Positions 18,190-28,900 of a stretch of DNA of 64,000 nt are shown here, piece after piece (within the stretch, counting starts at the first letter, position 1; every line of letters starts with the position of its first letter). Where the stretch lies: assembly GCF_035920445.1 (NCBI RefSeq), contig NZ_CP109162.1, positions 2,480,001-2,544,000 of the forward strand, in the 5' to 3' direction. The position numbers and the translations under genes were made by a program. This DNA comes from Nocardia sp. NBC_01730 (lineage in GTDB: Bacteria; Actinomycetota; Actinomycetes; Mycobacteriales; Mycobacteriaceae). The notes under the pieces are model-generated. The model was given only the letters and a program-made list of their open reading frames with translations, did no database searches and was not told where the DNA came from.

Positions 18190-18878
18190 CGGGTCTCCAG
18201 CGCGTAACCGACACCGTGCACGGTCCGGATCAGGTCGGCGCCGAGCTTGCGGCGCAACGCTTTGACGTGACTGTCGACCGCGCGGCTGCCTGCGGCGTCC
18301 GCCCAGTCCCAGACTTCTTCGAGCAGCCGCTCGCGCGCGAGCACGACGCGCGGGCGACGGGCGAGGCGGGCGAGGAGGTCGAATTCGAGCGGCGTCAGTT
18401 TCGCCTCGACGTCGGCGCGCCACACGCGACGCTGGTCGACATCGATGCGCAGATCACCGACGAGGATCGTGGTGCCGTCGCGGTCGGCGGCGCGATCCAC
18501 CCGGCGCAGCAGCGCATGCACCCTGGCCGCGAGCACCCGCAGCGAGAACGGTTTGGTGAGATAGTCGTCCGCGCCGACACCGAGGCCGACGAGCTGGTCG
18601 GTTTCGTCGGTGCGCGCGGTGAGCATGAGCACCGGAACCGGGCGGCCCGCCTGGACGCGGCGGCACACCTCGAGCCCGTCGAACCCTGGCAGCATGACGT
18701 CGAGCACCACCAGGTCGGGCTCGATGCGCTCGACGGCGGCGACCGCGGAAGGACCGTCGTGCGCCACGTCGACGGTGAAACCCTCGGACCGAAGGCGCGC
18801 CGCGACGGATTCCGCGATCGTCACCTCATCGTCTACCACGAGAATCCGTCGCGATGCGGGCGGTGCGCTCTGGTCCAT
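18186..18878 (-). CDS. OmpR/PhoB-type response regulator
   Basis: 230 residues from the ATG at 18878. Receiver domain: ILVVDDE at the N-terminus, phosphoacceptor Asp in DLVVLDVMLPGFDG, Thr in MLTARTD and Lys in YLTKPF. The C-terminal winged helix includes LTPLEFDLLARLARRP and the recognition region SRAVDSHVKALRRKLG, ending GVGYALETR. It is the first gene of the regulator-kinase-DUF4173 operon. The upstream 580-bp intergenic region holds tandem palindromes that may control it. Confidence 0.92.
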   Translation of the reverse strand: MDQSAPPASRRILVVDDEVTIAESVAARLRSEGFTVDVAHDGPSAVAAVERIEPDLVVLDVMLPGFDGLEVCRRVQAGRPVPVLMLTARTDETDQLVGLGVGADDYLTKPFSLRVLAARVHALLRRVDRAADRDGTTILVGDLRIDVDQRRVWRADVEAKLTPLEFDLLARLARRPRVVLARERLLEEVWDWADAAGSRAVDSHVKALRRKLGADLIRTVHGVGYALETR

Positions 18879-19455
18879 GAACGGAACCCTAGCCACCCGC
18901 TGTGGAGAGATCCGTCGTCGATTGTGGAGATTCCGTGTGCATTCGGGCGAGCGTCGGCGGAGCCCCCGCACAGCAGGCCTGCGTGCCGCCTGAGCAGCAT
19001 GGTCTCGAACTCCACGAAGGATATGGGTTTGTCCACTCCACGCTCCTGCCCATACGCGCTCGCGGACCATGGGCTCGTCCACCACACATCTACTGCATAG
19101 CCATTATTCAGCTAATTTGCATAGTGCAATCACTGTGCATAACACAATCCATATGTGCTGTACACAATCGAGTCCTCGACAATAGGCGGCGGCGCAGTGC
19201 TCGCCACACTCCTCGCGCTCGCCATCCCGATCCGCCGGTCTGCAACGCCGACAGCGGAATCGGAGACTCCGGAGCCCGCAGCAGTGCACGCCTGAGCGTC
19301 AGGTTCTTTCTCGGGGCGTCCCGACATTGCCCGACGGGCGCCGCTGAGCAACTCCTGGTCCGCACGCGCAGGCATCGAGCCAGACACCCGCGCACCAGGA
19401 GACCCGGTCGCCCGACAGGCTGCGGGAGAGCGTGATCGACCGACTGCGATTTCAC
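18879..19455. other. Gene-free interval upstream of the response regulator operon
   Basis: About 580 bp between the regulator start and the 3' end of the lipase gene, both on the minus strand. An open frame spans much of it on the plus strand, but its composition is not protein-like. The central part (19100-19170) is clearly AT-richer than the surroundings and contains three palindromes, annotated separately. Confidence 0.6.
19116..19165. promoter_or_regulatory. Three tandem palindromes, probable operators
   Basis: The first is TTGCATAGTGCAA (19116-19128), perfect around a 3-bp centre. The next two share the form TGTG-N5-CACAAT: TGTG at 19133 and again at 19153, exactly 20 bp apart, that is two helical turns. 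They sit about 240-290 bp upstream of the response regulator start in a locally AT-rich stretch. The regular phasing suggests cooperative binding of a dimeric regulator. Which protein binds is unknown. Confidence 0.5.
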
Positions 19456-20571
19456 TCAGGCGAACAGGCGCGCGACGAACGGGATACTGTCGGGCAGGGA
19501 CGCGTCCATGGTGCCGCTGTGGTCCTTACCCGGGTAGACGTGCACCTCGGGCCGAACGCTGTTGAGTTCCAGGTCGGCGACCAGTTTCGCGGTCAACGGG
19601 GCAGGGACGTCCAGGTCGTTGGTGCCCTGGCCGATGAACAGTGGGCGGTCGTAGCCGGTGACCGGAACATCCAGCACCGGGCGGGCAGTGCTGACGAAAT
19701 CACCGTCGGACAGCGGGCGGGAGAACAGCTGGTCGACCGAGATACCCTCGGCGCGGGCGGCCATCGATGCGAAACACTGCGTCTCCGCGGCCGTGGTCAG
19801 TTGCTTGCCGAGCGGGGTGAGGTAGCTGTCCCGGTCGAAGTCGGGGCGGGCGGCCTTCAAGCCGTTCATCACATAGGTGAGGTAGACGGTGAGGTGCAGG
19901 GACTTGATCGCGGGCGTGCCGGGGCCGACCAGTGCAACCGTCTCCACGACGTTGGACGCCGGACCGGTGGCGACCGCGCCCCGGTAGTCGAGTTCCGGCG
20001 CGTATTTCGTGGCCAGCGATGCGGTGAAAACCGCCGCGCCGCCGCCCTGCGACTGACCGATGGCAACCCACTTCGACGACAGCGACTCGTCCACGGCGCG
20101 GGCGGCACGCACCATGTCGATCGCCGCGTGCGCCTCGGCCCGGCCGTCCAGGTAGGCATGCGGCTCCGGGGTGCCGAGCCCGATGTAGTCGGTAGCAACG
20201 ACGGCATACCCCTGCTTCATCCAGGTGGCGAGGTAGTCCAGGTCGCGCTTGCTGCGTCCCACGGTGGAGGGTGCGCACTCGTCGCCGGTGCCGACCGTGC
20301 CGTGTTCCCAGGACATCACCGGCCAGCCACCGCTCGGCGGAGTTCCTGCGGGAGTGAAGACGGCGCCGGTGGACAGCACCGATCGATTGTCGGAGGTGCG
20401 GGTCCAGTAGGTCACCCGACGCGCTGTTCCGGTGCCCGCCACCCACGGCTGTTCTGGCAGCGCCTCGTTGCGCACGACCGTGCCCGGCGCCCCCTCCCCC
20501 GGCTCTGCGTGCGCGTTACCCACCATGAGCAGCGTCACTGCCACGGCCATGGTGATTGCTGCGCGTCGCAT
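19456..20571 (-). CDS. Secreted lipase (LIP family)
   Basis: 371 residues from the ATG at 20571. A Sec signal peptide is evident (RR, hydrophobic core AITMAVAVTLLMVG, cleavage near NAHA-EP). The alpha/beta-hydrolase nucleophile elbow is GQSQGGG, with acid candidates around NDLDVP and the catalytic His in GKDHSGTMD. The MSWEHGTVGTGDECAPS segment is typical of the secretory lipase family (PF03583) of Nocardia and mycobacteria. The product would act outside the cell on lipids or esters. A long in-frame extension upstream is not protein-like and is excluded. Confidence 0.85.
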   Translation of the reverse strand: MRRAAITMAVAVTLLMVGNAHAEPGEGAPGTVVRNEALPEQPWVAGTGTARRVTYWTRTSDNRSVLSTGAVFTPAGTPPSGGWPVMSWEHGTVGTGDECAPSTVGRSKRDLDYLATWMKQGYAVVATDYIGLGTPEPHAYLDGRAEAHAAIDMVRAARAVDESLSSKWVAIGQSQGGGAAVFTASLATKYAPELDYRGAVATGPASNVVETVALVGPGTPAIKSLHLTVYLTYVMNGLKAARPDFDRDSYLTPLGKQLTTAAETQCFASMAARAEGISVDQLFSRPLSDGDFVSTARPVLDVPVTGYDRPLFIGQGTNDLDVPAPLTAKLVADLELNSVRPEVHVYPGKDHSGTMDASLPDSIPFVARLFA

Positions 20572-20659
20572 CAGCACGGGTGCCCGCCTCTCGTTCACGG
20601 ATCGGCACGGTCTACCGACGAGACACACTGTAGCTACCGGCTGACCTGTCGCATTGAGA

Positions 20660-20854
20660 CACCGGTGGGCGGGACCGGGAGGCTGCGAGTACAGGGCACA
20701 GCTGCTCGCCGCCGCCGCGTGTTTCGCCGCCGTCGACGTCGGGCTCGACCACCGGATGCTCGGCACCGACCACTCGACCACCGCGCTGCACCGCATCCTC
20801 GATCGCATGGTGCCCGTATTGCAGCATGGCATCGACATCCCCGTCGAGAGCTGA
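20660..20854 (+). pseudogene. Possible TetR-regulator C-terminal remnant
   Basis: The frame reads GGCEYRAQLLAAAACFAA, then GLDHRMLGTD, then ALHRILDRMVPVLQHGID before its stop. This is the usual tail of a TetR-family ligand-binding domain. No helix-turn-helix half exists upstream, because the lipase promoter lies there, so it would be a 5'-truncated remnant. The match is by eye and weak. Confidence 0.3.
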
Positions 20855-20989
20855 CCGAACCCGCTGCCCCGCAACGATATCGGGCAATATTTACCTTGAC
20901 GGCCCCGGTGCCGACCGTCTGACCGGCAGCACTGGAGGACCCTTCCCGCTTCGCCCGATCGACGACGGCCGGTTGCACAGTGAGTCGAG

Positions 20990-21349
20990 GTCGGCCGCTG
21001 GTCGGGTGTACCCTGCAAACGTGGGCGCGGCAACTGCGACCGCATGTTGTCGAACCCGATCGGCCGGCTGATGATGCCGACCCACCGACGGGCGGCCGAC
21101 CAAGTGCACGCGGAGAAATCCGCGGCGCCGACTACGGCCACACCCCTCGGCCGGAACCACGACATCGTCGCCGAAGCGTCACCCACCGCTCCGACGAACA
21201 ATCCTGGTGGAATGCCTGGGCACGCTCGCCGAGGTCCAGCAGCAGGCGGTGGCGCACCACCTCGCCGTCCCACTACCCACTGGAAGAGCCGTATCGGAGA
21301 CGGCTTCGAACGGCTCCAGATCTGTCCGACAGGAAGTGACCGGCAATGA
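20990..21349 (+). pseudogene. Decayed ECF sigma factor (sigK-like)
   Basis: Pieces of a SigK-type sigma factor appear in order but in different frames. RVYPANV matches the sigma-2 start. HRRAADQVHAEKSA and GRNHDIVAEA match the HRRAVDRVR..KSA..R..DIVAE linker. ECLGTLAEVQQQAV matches the sigma-4 start. THWKSRIGDGFERLQ matches the recognition helix LGTVKSRIRDGLERLR. At least two frameshifts separate them, so no full protein can be made. It is directly followed by an anti-sigma remnant, the gene order of intact sigK-rskA operons. Confidence 0.6.
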
Positions 21350-22065
21350 TGGAGACCGAGCAGTCCCGTGCGGACCTGCTCGATCTGGCCTACCCCTACG
21401 CGATGGACGCGGTAGCCGAGATCGAACGCCGCAGTATCGAAAACCATCTGGCCGAGGCGGATCCCCGCACCGCCGCAGCGTTCGCAAGCATCGTGCGCGG
21501 GATCAGGGAGACGCTGGCGGCGCTGACCGTGGTCGATGCGGTGAATCCGCCGCCGACACTGGAGGCGCAGATCCTCCGGTCCCTCAACGAGTTGCCCAGC
21601 CGTGTGCGACCTGACCGGCGCGGTGTCCGGTCGGCGCTCAGGCGGGTGCCGCGGCCGGCCCGGCTCGCCTTCGCCGCCGTGATCGCCGCGGCCGGAGCGG
21701 GAGGGGTGGTGATCGCCGAGCGGATCATTGCCTCAGCCCGCCGAGCGGATCACCGTCGAACAGGTACTCGGGTAAACGGATTCGTGATCCCGCGTCACCG
21801 AATCGCCCATCGGGCGCATGCTCCTGGTAATCACCTCGGCGCGGCCCTTGGCCGTCGTGGCGACGTCCGACGCGGTACCCGCGGCGCCTCCCCTGCGGAC
21901 ACAGCGACTCCGACCGGTCTCCGCCGGTGGGGTCCCGCGCAGAGCTCGAGCCATTCGACGACCAGTGCGGGCACGAGTCCGGCCCGGAGCGGGAAGTGAC
22001 AATGTCGATGGGCGCATGACGGGGCGCGCTGACGAGTCGTCAATGCCCTTGGCGAGCGCCTGCCG
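21346..22065 (+). pseudogene. Decayed anti-sigma K factor (rskA-like)
   Basis: From the ATG, with AGGAAG upstream, about 130 residues read as an anti-sigma-K N-terminus: LLDLAYPYAMDAVAEIERRS, RETLAALTVVDA, and a membrane helix AFAAVIAAAGAGGVVIAERI. A single extra base near 21732 then throws the frame. The expected QPAERITVEQVLG follows in another frame and ends at a stop. Further downstream, LLVITSARPLAVVATSDAVP and VSAGGVP recall the extracytoplasmic anti-sigma domain in yet another frame. The gene is therefore broken in several places; the N-terminal half could still be translated. Confidence 0.6.
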
Positions 22066-22977
22066 ATGCCGACGGGGCCTGTGCGATGTCGCCGATCGAT
22101 GCGGGCGATATTGCGGCACTTCAGTCGAGAGTGGTCGATATCGGGGTAATCACAAGTTGTTTGAATCGGGATGCGGTCAACAATTCGCGGTGGCCGGCGG
22201 TTCGCCATCGCGCTGACACTGACCTTTGACGCGAGCGATTGACTCGGCTACTACGGCGACTCCTTTAACCAAAGGGATGCGAACCCATTCGATAAATCGA
22301 AAGCCCTTTTCAGAACACATCCGAAGGTTGCGGAAGGACAATAATAATACGCAGCACACAACGCTGACGACAGAAGCAAGGAAACGCGATTCCGACACCA
22401 CGCACGAGCCGAAGCCAATACCTGCGGACAACACCCAGAAGAACGACCGCGCCATCATCGAATACGGACAATGATACACAACGTCAAGTAAGAGGCGCTT
22501 GGCCTGCACTTATGTCCGAACAGGACAGTTGAGCCACTAGGACTCGAACCTCGTGTCGCCCTTCCGAACAGCTGATGCCTCACCACCCGCCTCAACAGGC
22601 GGGCAAGCTCTCGACAAGCATTTCAGACCACTCAGGTGCACTTCACGACGCAACGACGAGTCATCCCATTACGCCGTCAATGCGCAAGTCGTGGCAGCAA
22701 CCGTCCTCGCCGTTTGCAGCTGACGGACCGACGGCCGATCGCGGGTATCAGGCGCGGAAACAAGGACATCGAGGTTTCGAGTCCGGGCGGATGATTTCAG
22801 AATCAAAACAGGGTAGCTATTCGGTTGCCCGATGCACCTCAGCGATCCACTTCTAGATGTCGAATATCACTTTCGTGAATGAGAAAATTCCCCGGCGAGA
22901 ATCGTGGATCGGGGTGTACACAAACGAACCAGTCGGCTTACACTGATCGTGGTCGGGTCTGGAGGCAAAGGCAAGTG
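22066..22977. other. Long gene-free, locally AT-rich region upstream of the NRPS
   Basis: About 900 bp without a convincing gene. The part 22240-22500 is markedly richer in A and T than the rest of the window and has short A and T runs. A perfect 7-bp stem with a 4-base loop (CCCGCCT/AGGCGGG, 22586-22603) lies in the middle. A tRNA T-arm-like string (GGTTCGAGTCC on the minus strand, near 22540-22550) lies close by but does not fold into a full tRNA. A minus-strand frame ending at 22177 could encode a small hydrophobic protein but lacks a ribosome site. No iron box was found before the NRPS. Confidence 0.5.
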
Positions 22978-25900
22978 ATGACCGTTCCGCGACCGCAGCT
23001 CCATCCCGATCGGGGGTTGGACGCCGCACCGGACGTGTCAGCAACACAGCCAGTGCCGCTGTCTGCCGGGCAGCGGGGGCTGTGGCTGGCACAGCAGTTT
23101 CGTCCGGACGTACCGATATGTGAGGCGCAGTACATCGAGTTGCGTGGGGATCTGGATGTCGATCTGCTGCGTAAGACGACGATTCAAGCAGGTCTCGAGT
23201 TCCAGTCGGGGTACTTGCGGCTGGTAGAGCTCGACGGTGAGCCGCACCAGTTGTTCGACCCGTCGCTGGAATCGGCGGGGCCAGTGATCGATATGCGTGC
23301 CGAACCCGATTCCATGGCGGCGGCCTTGCAGTGGATGCATCGGGAGTACACCGCACCGTTGAATATGACCCGGGACCGGTTGGTCGCATCGGCGATTGTG
23401 CAGGTCGGGGATCGGCATTTCCTGTTGTACAGCAGGATTCACCATGTCGCCTTGGACGGCTACGCCGCGATGACGATAGTGAATCGGATAGCCGCGCTGT
23501 ACACGGCTGCGGTGCAGGGGCGGACAGCAGAGCCGAGCCGGGCAGCGGACCTGCGCACTCTTTACGAGGCCGACCGCAGCTATCGGGAGTCGCAGCGGTT
23601 CACCAACGACAAGGCGTACTGGGTGAACAGGCTCACCGATCTCGGGGAAGAATCCAGCCTGGTCGCCGGGTACGCGCCCCCGCGTGCGGACAGCGTGGTC
23701 GCCATCGCCGAACTGTCGACGGTGACGGTAGGGCGGATCACTGATTCCGCGAAAGCGTTCGACGCGAGCCCGGCCGCGGTGGTGATCGCCGCATTCGGAT
23801 GCTATCTGGCGCGAATGACCGGCCGGGACGACGTCCTTGTCAATATTCCGATGTCTGGTCGCACCACCGCCGTACTGCGTCGGTCCGGAGGAGTGTTCGT
23901 CAATCTCGCGCCACTCCCGGTCGCGCTCGGTACCGGGGACACGGTCGCCACGCTGACGCGGCGCGTGCAGTCCGATCTGGTGGGCGCGTTGCGACACCAG
24001 CGATGCGACCTCACCGACATTCGCGCCGCCGCAGGAGGCAACGGCAACGGTCAGCGGCTTTTCGCAGGCCCGATGGTGAATGCCATGTTCTTCTCCCAGG
24101 AGATCCGGTTCGGGTCGATGACCGGAGAGTTCCATATCCTCAGCTCCGGGCCGGTCGAGGATTTGCTGGTGGACCTGTATCAGACCGGAGACCCGCCACG
24201 GACGATCCTCCACTTCATGGCCAATCCGACTCTCTATACCGGCCCCGAACTGTCTGCGCACCACACCAGATTCGTGGAATTCCTCGACGCGTTCGCCGCC
24301 GCACCGGGCACCGATCTCGGGCAGGTCCACCCCGACAGCGTCCGCGACGGCGCCCGGATCCGGCGCCGCCGCGAGAACCTGGCGTTCTGGCAGGCCACGC
24401 TCGCGGACCTTCCCGAAGAACTTCGTTTGCCGGTTGACCGGCCGCGGCCTGCCGTGGCGTCGAATCGGGGTGCCACCACCCATTACATGGTGGATGCTGA
24501 GTTGATCCGGGCGCTGGAAGGGTTCGCGCGGCAACATAATTCGTCACTGTTCATGGTGATCCACGGCACCCTGTCAGTCCTGCTCGCCCGGTTGAGCGGC
24601 ACCACCGACATCCCGATCGGCACACCGATCGCCGGGCGCGGCGCAGCCGCACTCGACGACACGATCGGCATGTTCGTCAACACTCTGGTGCTGCGAACCG
24701 ACATCGATCCCGACGAACCGTTCACCGACCTGCTCACCCGGATCAGACAGATCGACCTGGACGCCTTCGGACACGCTGACGTCCCGTTCGAACAACTGGT
24801 GGACCAACTCGCCCCGCAGCGGTCCCAGGCCCGCCACCCACTGTTCCAGGTGATGCTTGCATTCCAGAACCTGGAACCGGTGAAACTCGAACTACCCGGC
24901 CTCGACGTGTCGGTGCTCGATCTCCCCAACGAAGTGTCCCGCTTCGACCTACAGCTCATGCTGTCGGACAACCACGACAGCGGCGATATGACGGTAGCGG
25001 TCACCTACGCCACAGACCTGTTCGACGCCACGACAATCGACTCCCTCACACACCGGTGGATTCGGATACTCGAGTCGGTAGCCGCCGACCCAACACTTCC
25101 GGTCGGGACGATCGAGATACTCGAGCCCGCCGAACGAACCGATCTACTGACACGCGCAGGCCCACCCACAACAGTGCCGCCCACCACACTGGCCGACCTA
25201 CTGACCACAGCAGCCACACAGAACCCCGACGCCACCGCGATCGTCTTCGACACGCGACAACTGAGCTACCGAGAACTGGACGAACGTTCAAACCACTTGG
25301 CGCGCCTGCTCATCCAACGAGGCATCGGCCCGGAAGACGTCGTCGCCATCGCCATACCACGCTCCCCCGAGTCCGTACTCGCAGTATGGGCAGTCACCAA
25401 AACAGGAGCGGCTTTCCTGCCGATCGACCCGACCTACCCCACCGAACGCATCACCCACATCACGACCGACTCCACAACAGCCATCGGCCTGACCACCACC
25501 TCCCTACCCACACAGCTACCCGACACCATCAACTGGCTGACACTCGACAACCTCGACGAAGCCGACAACCGCCCGGTCACCGACCGTGACCGAGTACGCC
25601 CACTGCGGCCGCAACACCCGGCTTACCTGATCTATACCTCCGGCTCAACGGGTGTGCCGAAGGGCGTGACCGTGACGCACGCCGGGTTGGCCGCGCTCAG
25701 TTCCGAACAGCGGGAACGCTATGCGGTGACTGCGGTTTCGCGGGCCCTGCATTTCGCGTCGCCGAGCTTCGATGCCTCGGTCTGGGAGTTGCTGCTTGCG
25801 GTGGGTGCCTGCGCCACGATGGTGATCGTCGTGCCCGGCACCTACGGTGGCGCGGCGCTGGCCGAGTTGCTGCGCCGTGAGCGGGTGACCCATGCGGTGA

Positions 25901-28900
25901 TCACGCCGGCGGCGTTGACTTCGGTGGATCCGGTCGGGCTCGACAACTTGCGGGTCGTCGTTGCTGCCGGTGACGTTTGCCCGCCGGAACTGGTGCGGCG
26001 CTGGATGGCCGACGGTCGTGAGTTCTTTAATGCTTACGGCCCGACCGAGGCCACGATCATGGCCAACCAGAGCACTCCGTTGGCGGCGGGTGCGCTGGTC
26101 ACGATCGGTGGCCCGATTCGCGGTGTCTCGGAATGGGTATTGGATCAGCGGCTGCAACCCGTACCAGTCGGCGTGGCAGGTGAGTTGTATATCGCAGGTC
26201 CGCTACTGGCCCGCGGATACCATCACCGGGCGGGCCTGACGGCCGAGCGTTTTGTAGCGTGCCCTTGGATGCCCGGTGGGCGGATGTACCGTACCGGTGA
26301 CGTGGTCCGGTGGACAGCCGACGGAGCGGTCCAGCATCTCGGCCGTTCCGACTTCCAGGTGAAGATTCGTGGTCTTCGTATCGAACTCGGCGAGATCGAT
26401 ACGACACTCGCCACCCACGAGACTGTCGGTTTCGCCACCACCATCGGCCACCGCAACGGTTCCGGGACCGAGTCCCTGGTCTCGTATGTCGTTGCCGCGC
26501 CTGACCGCTCGATCGATACCACGACCCTGACCGAGCACCTCACCAACCGGTTACCGTCCTACATGGTCCCGTCCTCGATCATGGTGCTGGACCGCATCCC
26601 GTTGACACCGGTCGGCAAACTCGACCGCAAAGCACTACCGGATCCGATATTCACCGACAACAAGGCGTTCCGGGCACCCGAGACACCGATCGAACACATG
26701 ATCGCCACATCGTTCGCCGATGTATTAGGTATCGACACGGTCGGTCTCGACGATTCATTCTTCGCCCTCGGGGGCGACAGCTTGGGCGCGATCCGGGTTG
26801 CCGCGCGACTCGGGGCAGCGCTGGATACCGAGATTCCGGTCCAGCTGTTGTTCGAGGCACCCACGGTGGCGGAGATCGCGCCCCGTATTGAGCGGCATGC
26901 CGGTACGGGGCGGCGACGCCCACCCCTGATCGCCGGGCCCCGTCCCGATCTGGTGCCGTTGGCACCAGCCCAGCAGCGGATGTGGTTCTTCAACCAGTAC
27001 GACACCAGTTCCGGGGCATACAATATTCCGATCGCCATCCGGCTACGTGGCGAGTTGAACGTCGACGCCGTGCGATCGGCCATGGTTGACGTGCTGCGCA
27101 GACACGAGTCTTTACGAACGCGGTACCCGGATCATGACGGGACGCTGATCCAGCTGATCGAACCCGCCGACGACATAGACCACGACCTGACCCCGGTACC
27201 GGTTCCGCCGAGCCAGTTGGTCGCAATGTTGACCGAATTCGTCACCGCAGGCTTCGATGTGAGCACCGAGGTTCCGGTGCGTGCTCGGTTGTTCCGCGTT
27301 ACCGGCGGCGAGGAACCTGAATACGTGTTGGCCCTGGTGGTGCACCACATCGCCGCGGACGGCTTCTCCATGACTCCGCTGGCCCGCGACGTGACGACTG
27401 CGTACGCCACACGGATCTGCGGAGAAGTCCCGTCGTGGACGCCGCTACCTGTCCAGTACGCGGACTACGCACTGTGGCAACAAGCTGCCCTCGGCTCGCC
27501 CGACGATCCGGAATCGCTGTGCGCCCGGCAGATCCGATATTGGACCGAGACTCTGGACGGAGTTGCCGAAGAACTTCGTTTGCCGGTTGACCGGCCGCGG
27601 CCTGCCGTGGCGTCGAATCGGGGTGCCACCACCCATTACATGGTGGATGCTGAGTTGATCCGGGCGCTGGAAGGGTTCGCGCGGCAACATAATTCGTCAC
27701 TGTTCATGGTGATCCACGGCACCCTGTCAGTCCTGCTCGCCCGGTTGAGCGGCACCACCGACATCCCGATCGGCACACCGATCGCCGGGCGCGGCGCAGC
27801 CGCACTCGACGACACGATCGGCATGTTCGTCAACACTCTGGTGCTGCGAACCGACATCGATCCCGACGAACCGTTCACCGACCTGCTCACCCGGATCAGA
27901 CAGATCGACCTGGACGCCTTCGGACACGCTGACGTCCCGTTCGAACAACTGGTGGACCAACTCGCCCCGCAGCGGTCCCAGGCCCGCCACCCACTGTTCC
28001 AGGTGATGCTTGCATTCCAGAACCTGGAACCGGTGAAACTCGAACTACCCGGCCTCGACGTGTCGGTGCTCGATCTCCCCAACGAAGTGTCCCGCTTCGA
28101 CCTACAGCTCATGCTGTCGGACAACCACGACAGCGGCGATATGACGGTAGCGGTCACCTACGCCACAGACCTGTTCGACGCCACGACAATCGACTCCCTC
28201 ACACACCGGTGGATTCGGATACTCGAGTCGGTAGCCGCCGACCCAACACTTCCGGTCGGGACGATCGAGATACTCGAGCCCGCCGAACGAACCGATCTAC
28301 TGACACGCGCAGGCCCACCCACAACAGTGCCGCCCACCACACTGGCCGACCTACTGACCACAGCAGCCACACAGAACCCCGACGCCACCGCGATCGTCTT
28401 CGACACGCGACAACTGAGCTACCGAGAACTGGACGAACGTTCAAACCACTTGGCGCGCCTGCTCATCCAACGAGGCATCGGCCCGGAAGACGTCGTCGCC
28501 ATCGCCATACCACGCTCCCCCGAGTCCGTACTCGCAGTATGGGCAGTCACCAAAACAGGAGCGGCTTTCCTGCCGATCGACCCGACCTACCCCACCGAAC
28601 GCATCACCCACATCACGACCGACTCCACAACAGCCATCGGCCTGACCACCACCTCCCTACCCACACAGCTACCCGACACCATCAACTGGCTGACACTCGA
28701 CAACCTCGACGAAGCCGACAACCGCCCGGTCACCGACCGTGACCGAGTACGCCCGCTGCGCATCGACGACATCGCCTACGTCATCTACACCTCCGGCTCG
28801 ACCGGGCTACCCAAGGGCGTCGCGGTCACCCACCGCGGACTCTGCAACTGCGCCACCGAGCAACGGATTGCCATGCGCATCGAATCTGATTCTCGTACTT

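Noticed and set aside
18902..19435. 177-codon plus-strand frame in the regulator-lipase gap
   Set aside because: Composition is not protein-like, there is no ribosome site, and it crosses the AT-rich operator patch.
22177..22458. Minus-strand frame for a small hydrophobic protein
   Set aside because: Hydrophobic and Cys-containing but has no ribosome site, no recognisable family and lies in atypical AT-rich sequence; kept only as a remark.
22525..22603. tRNA gene on the minus strand
   Set aside because: A T-arm-like GGTTCGAGTCC is present, but the acceptor strands do not pair and the T-stem has a mismatch, so no cloverleaf forms.
22066..22977. Iron-regulated (IdeR/DmdR) box upstream of the NRPS
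   Set aside because: No sequence close to TTAGGTTAGGCTAACCTAA was found, so a siderophore assignment is not supported.
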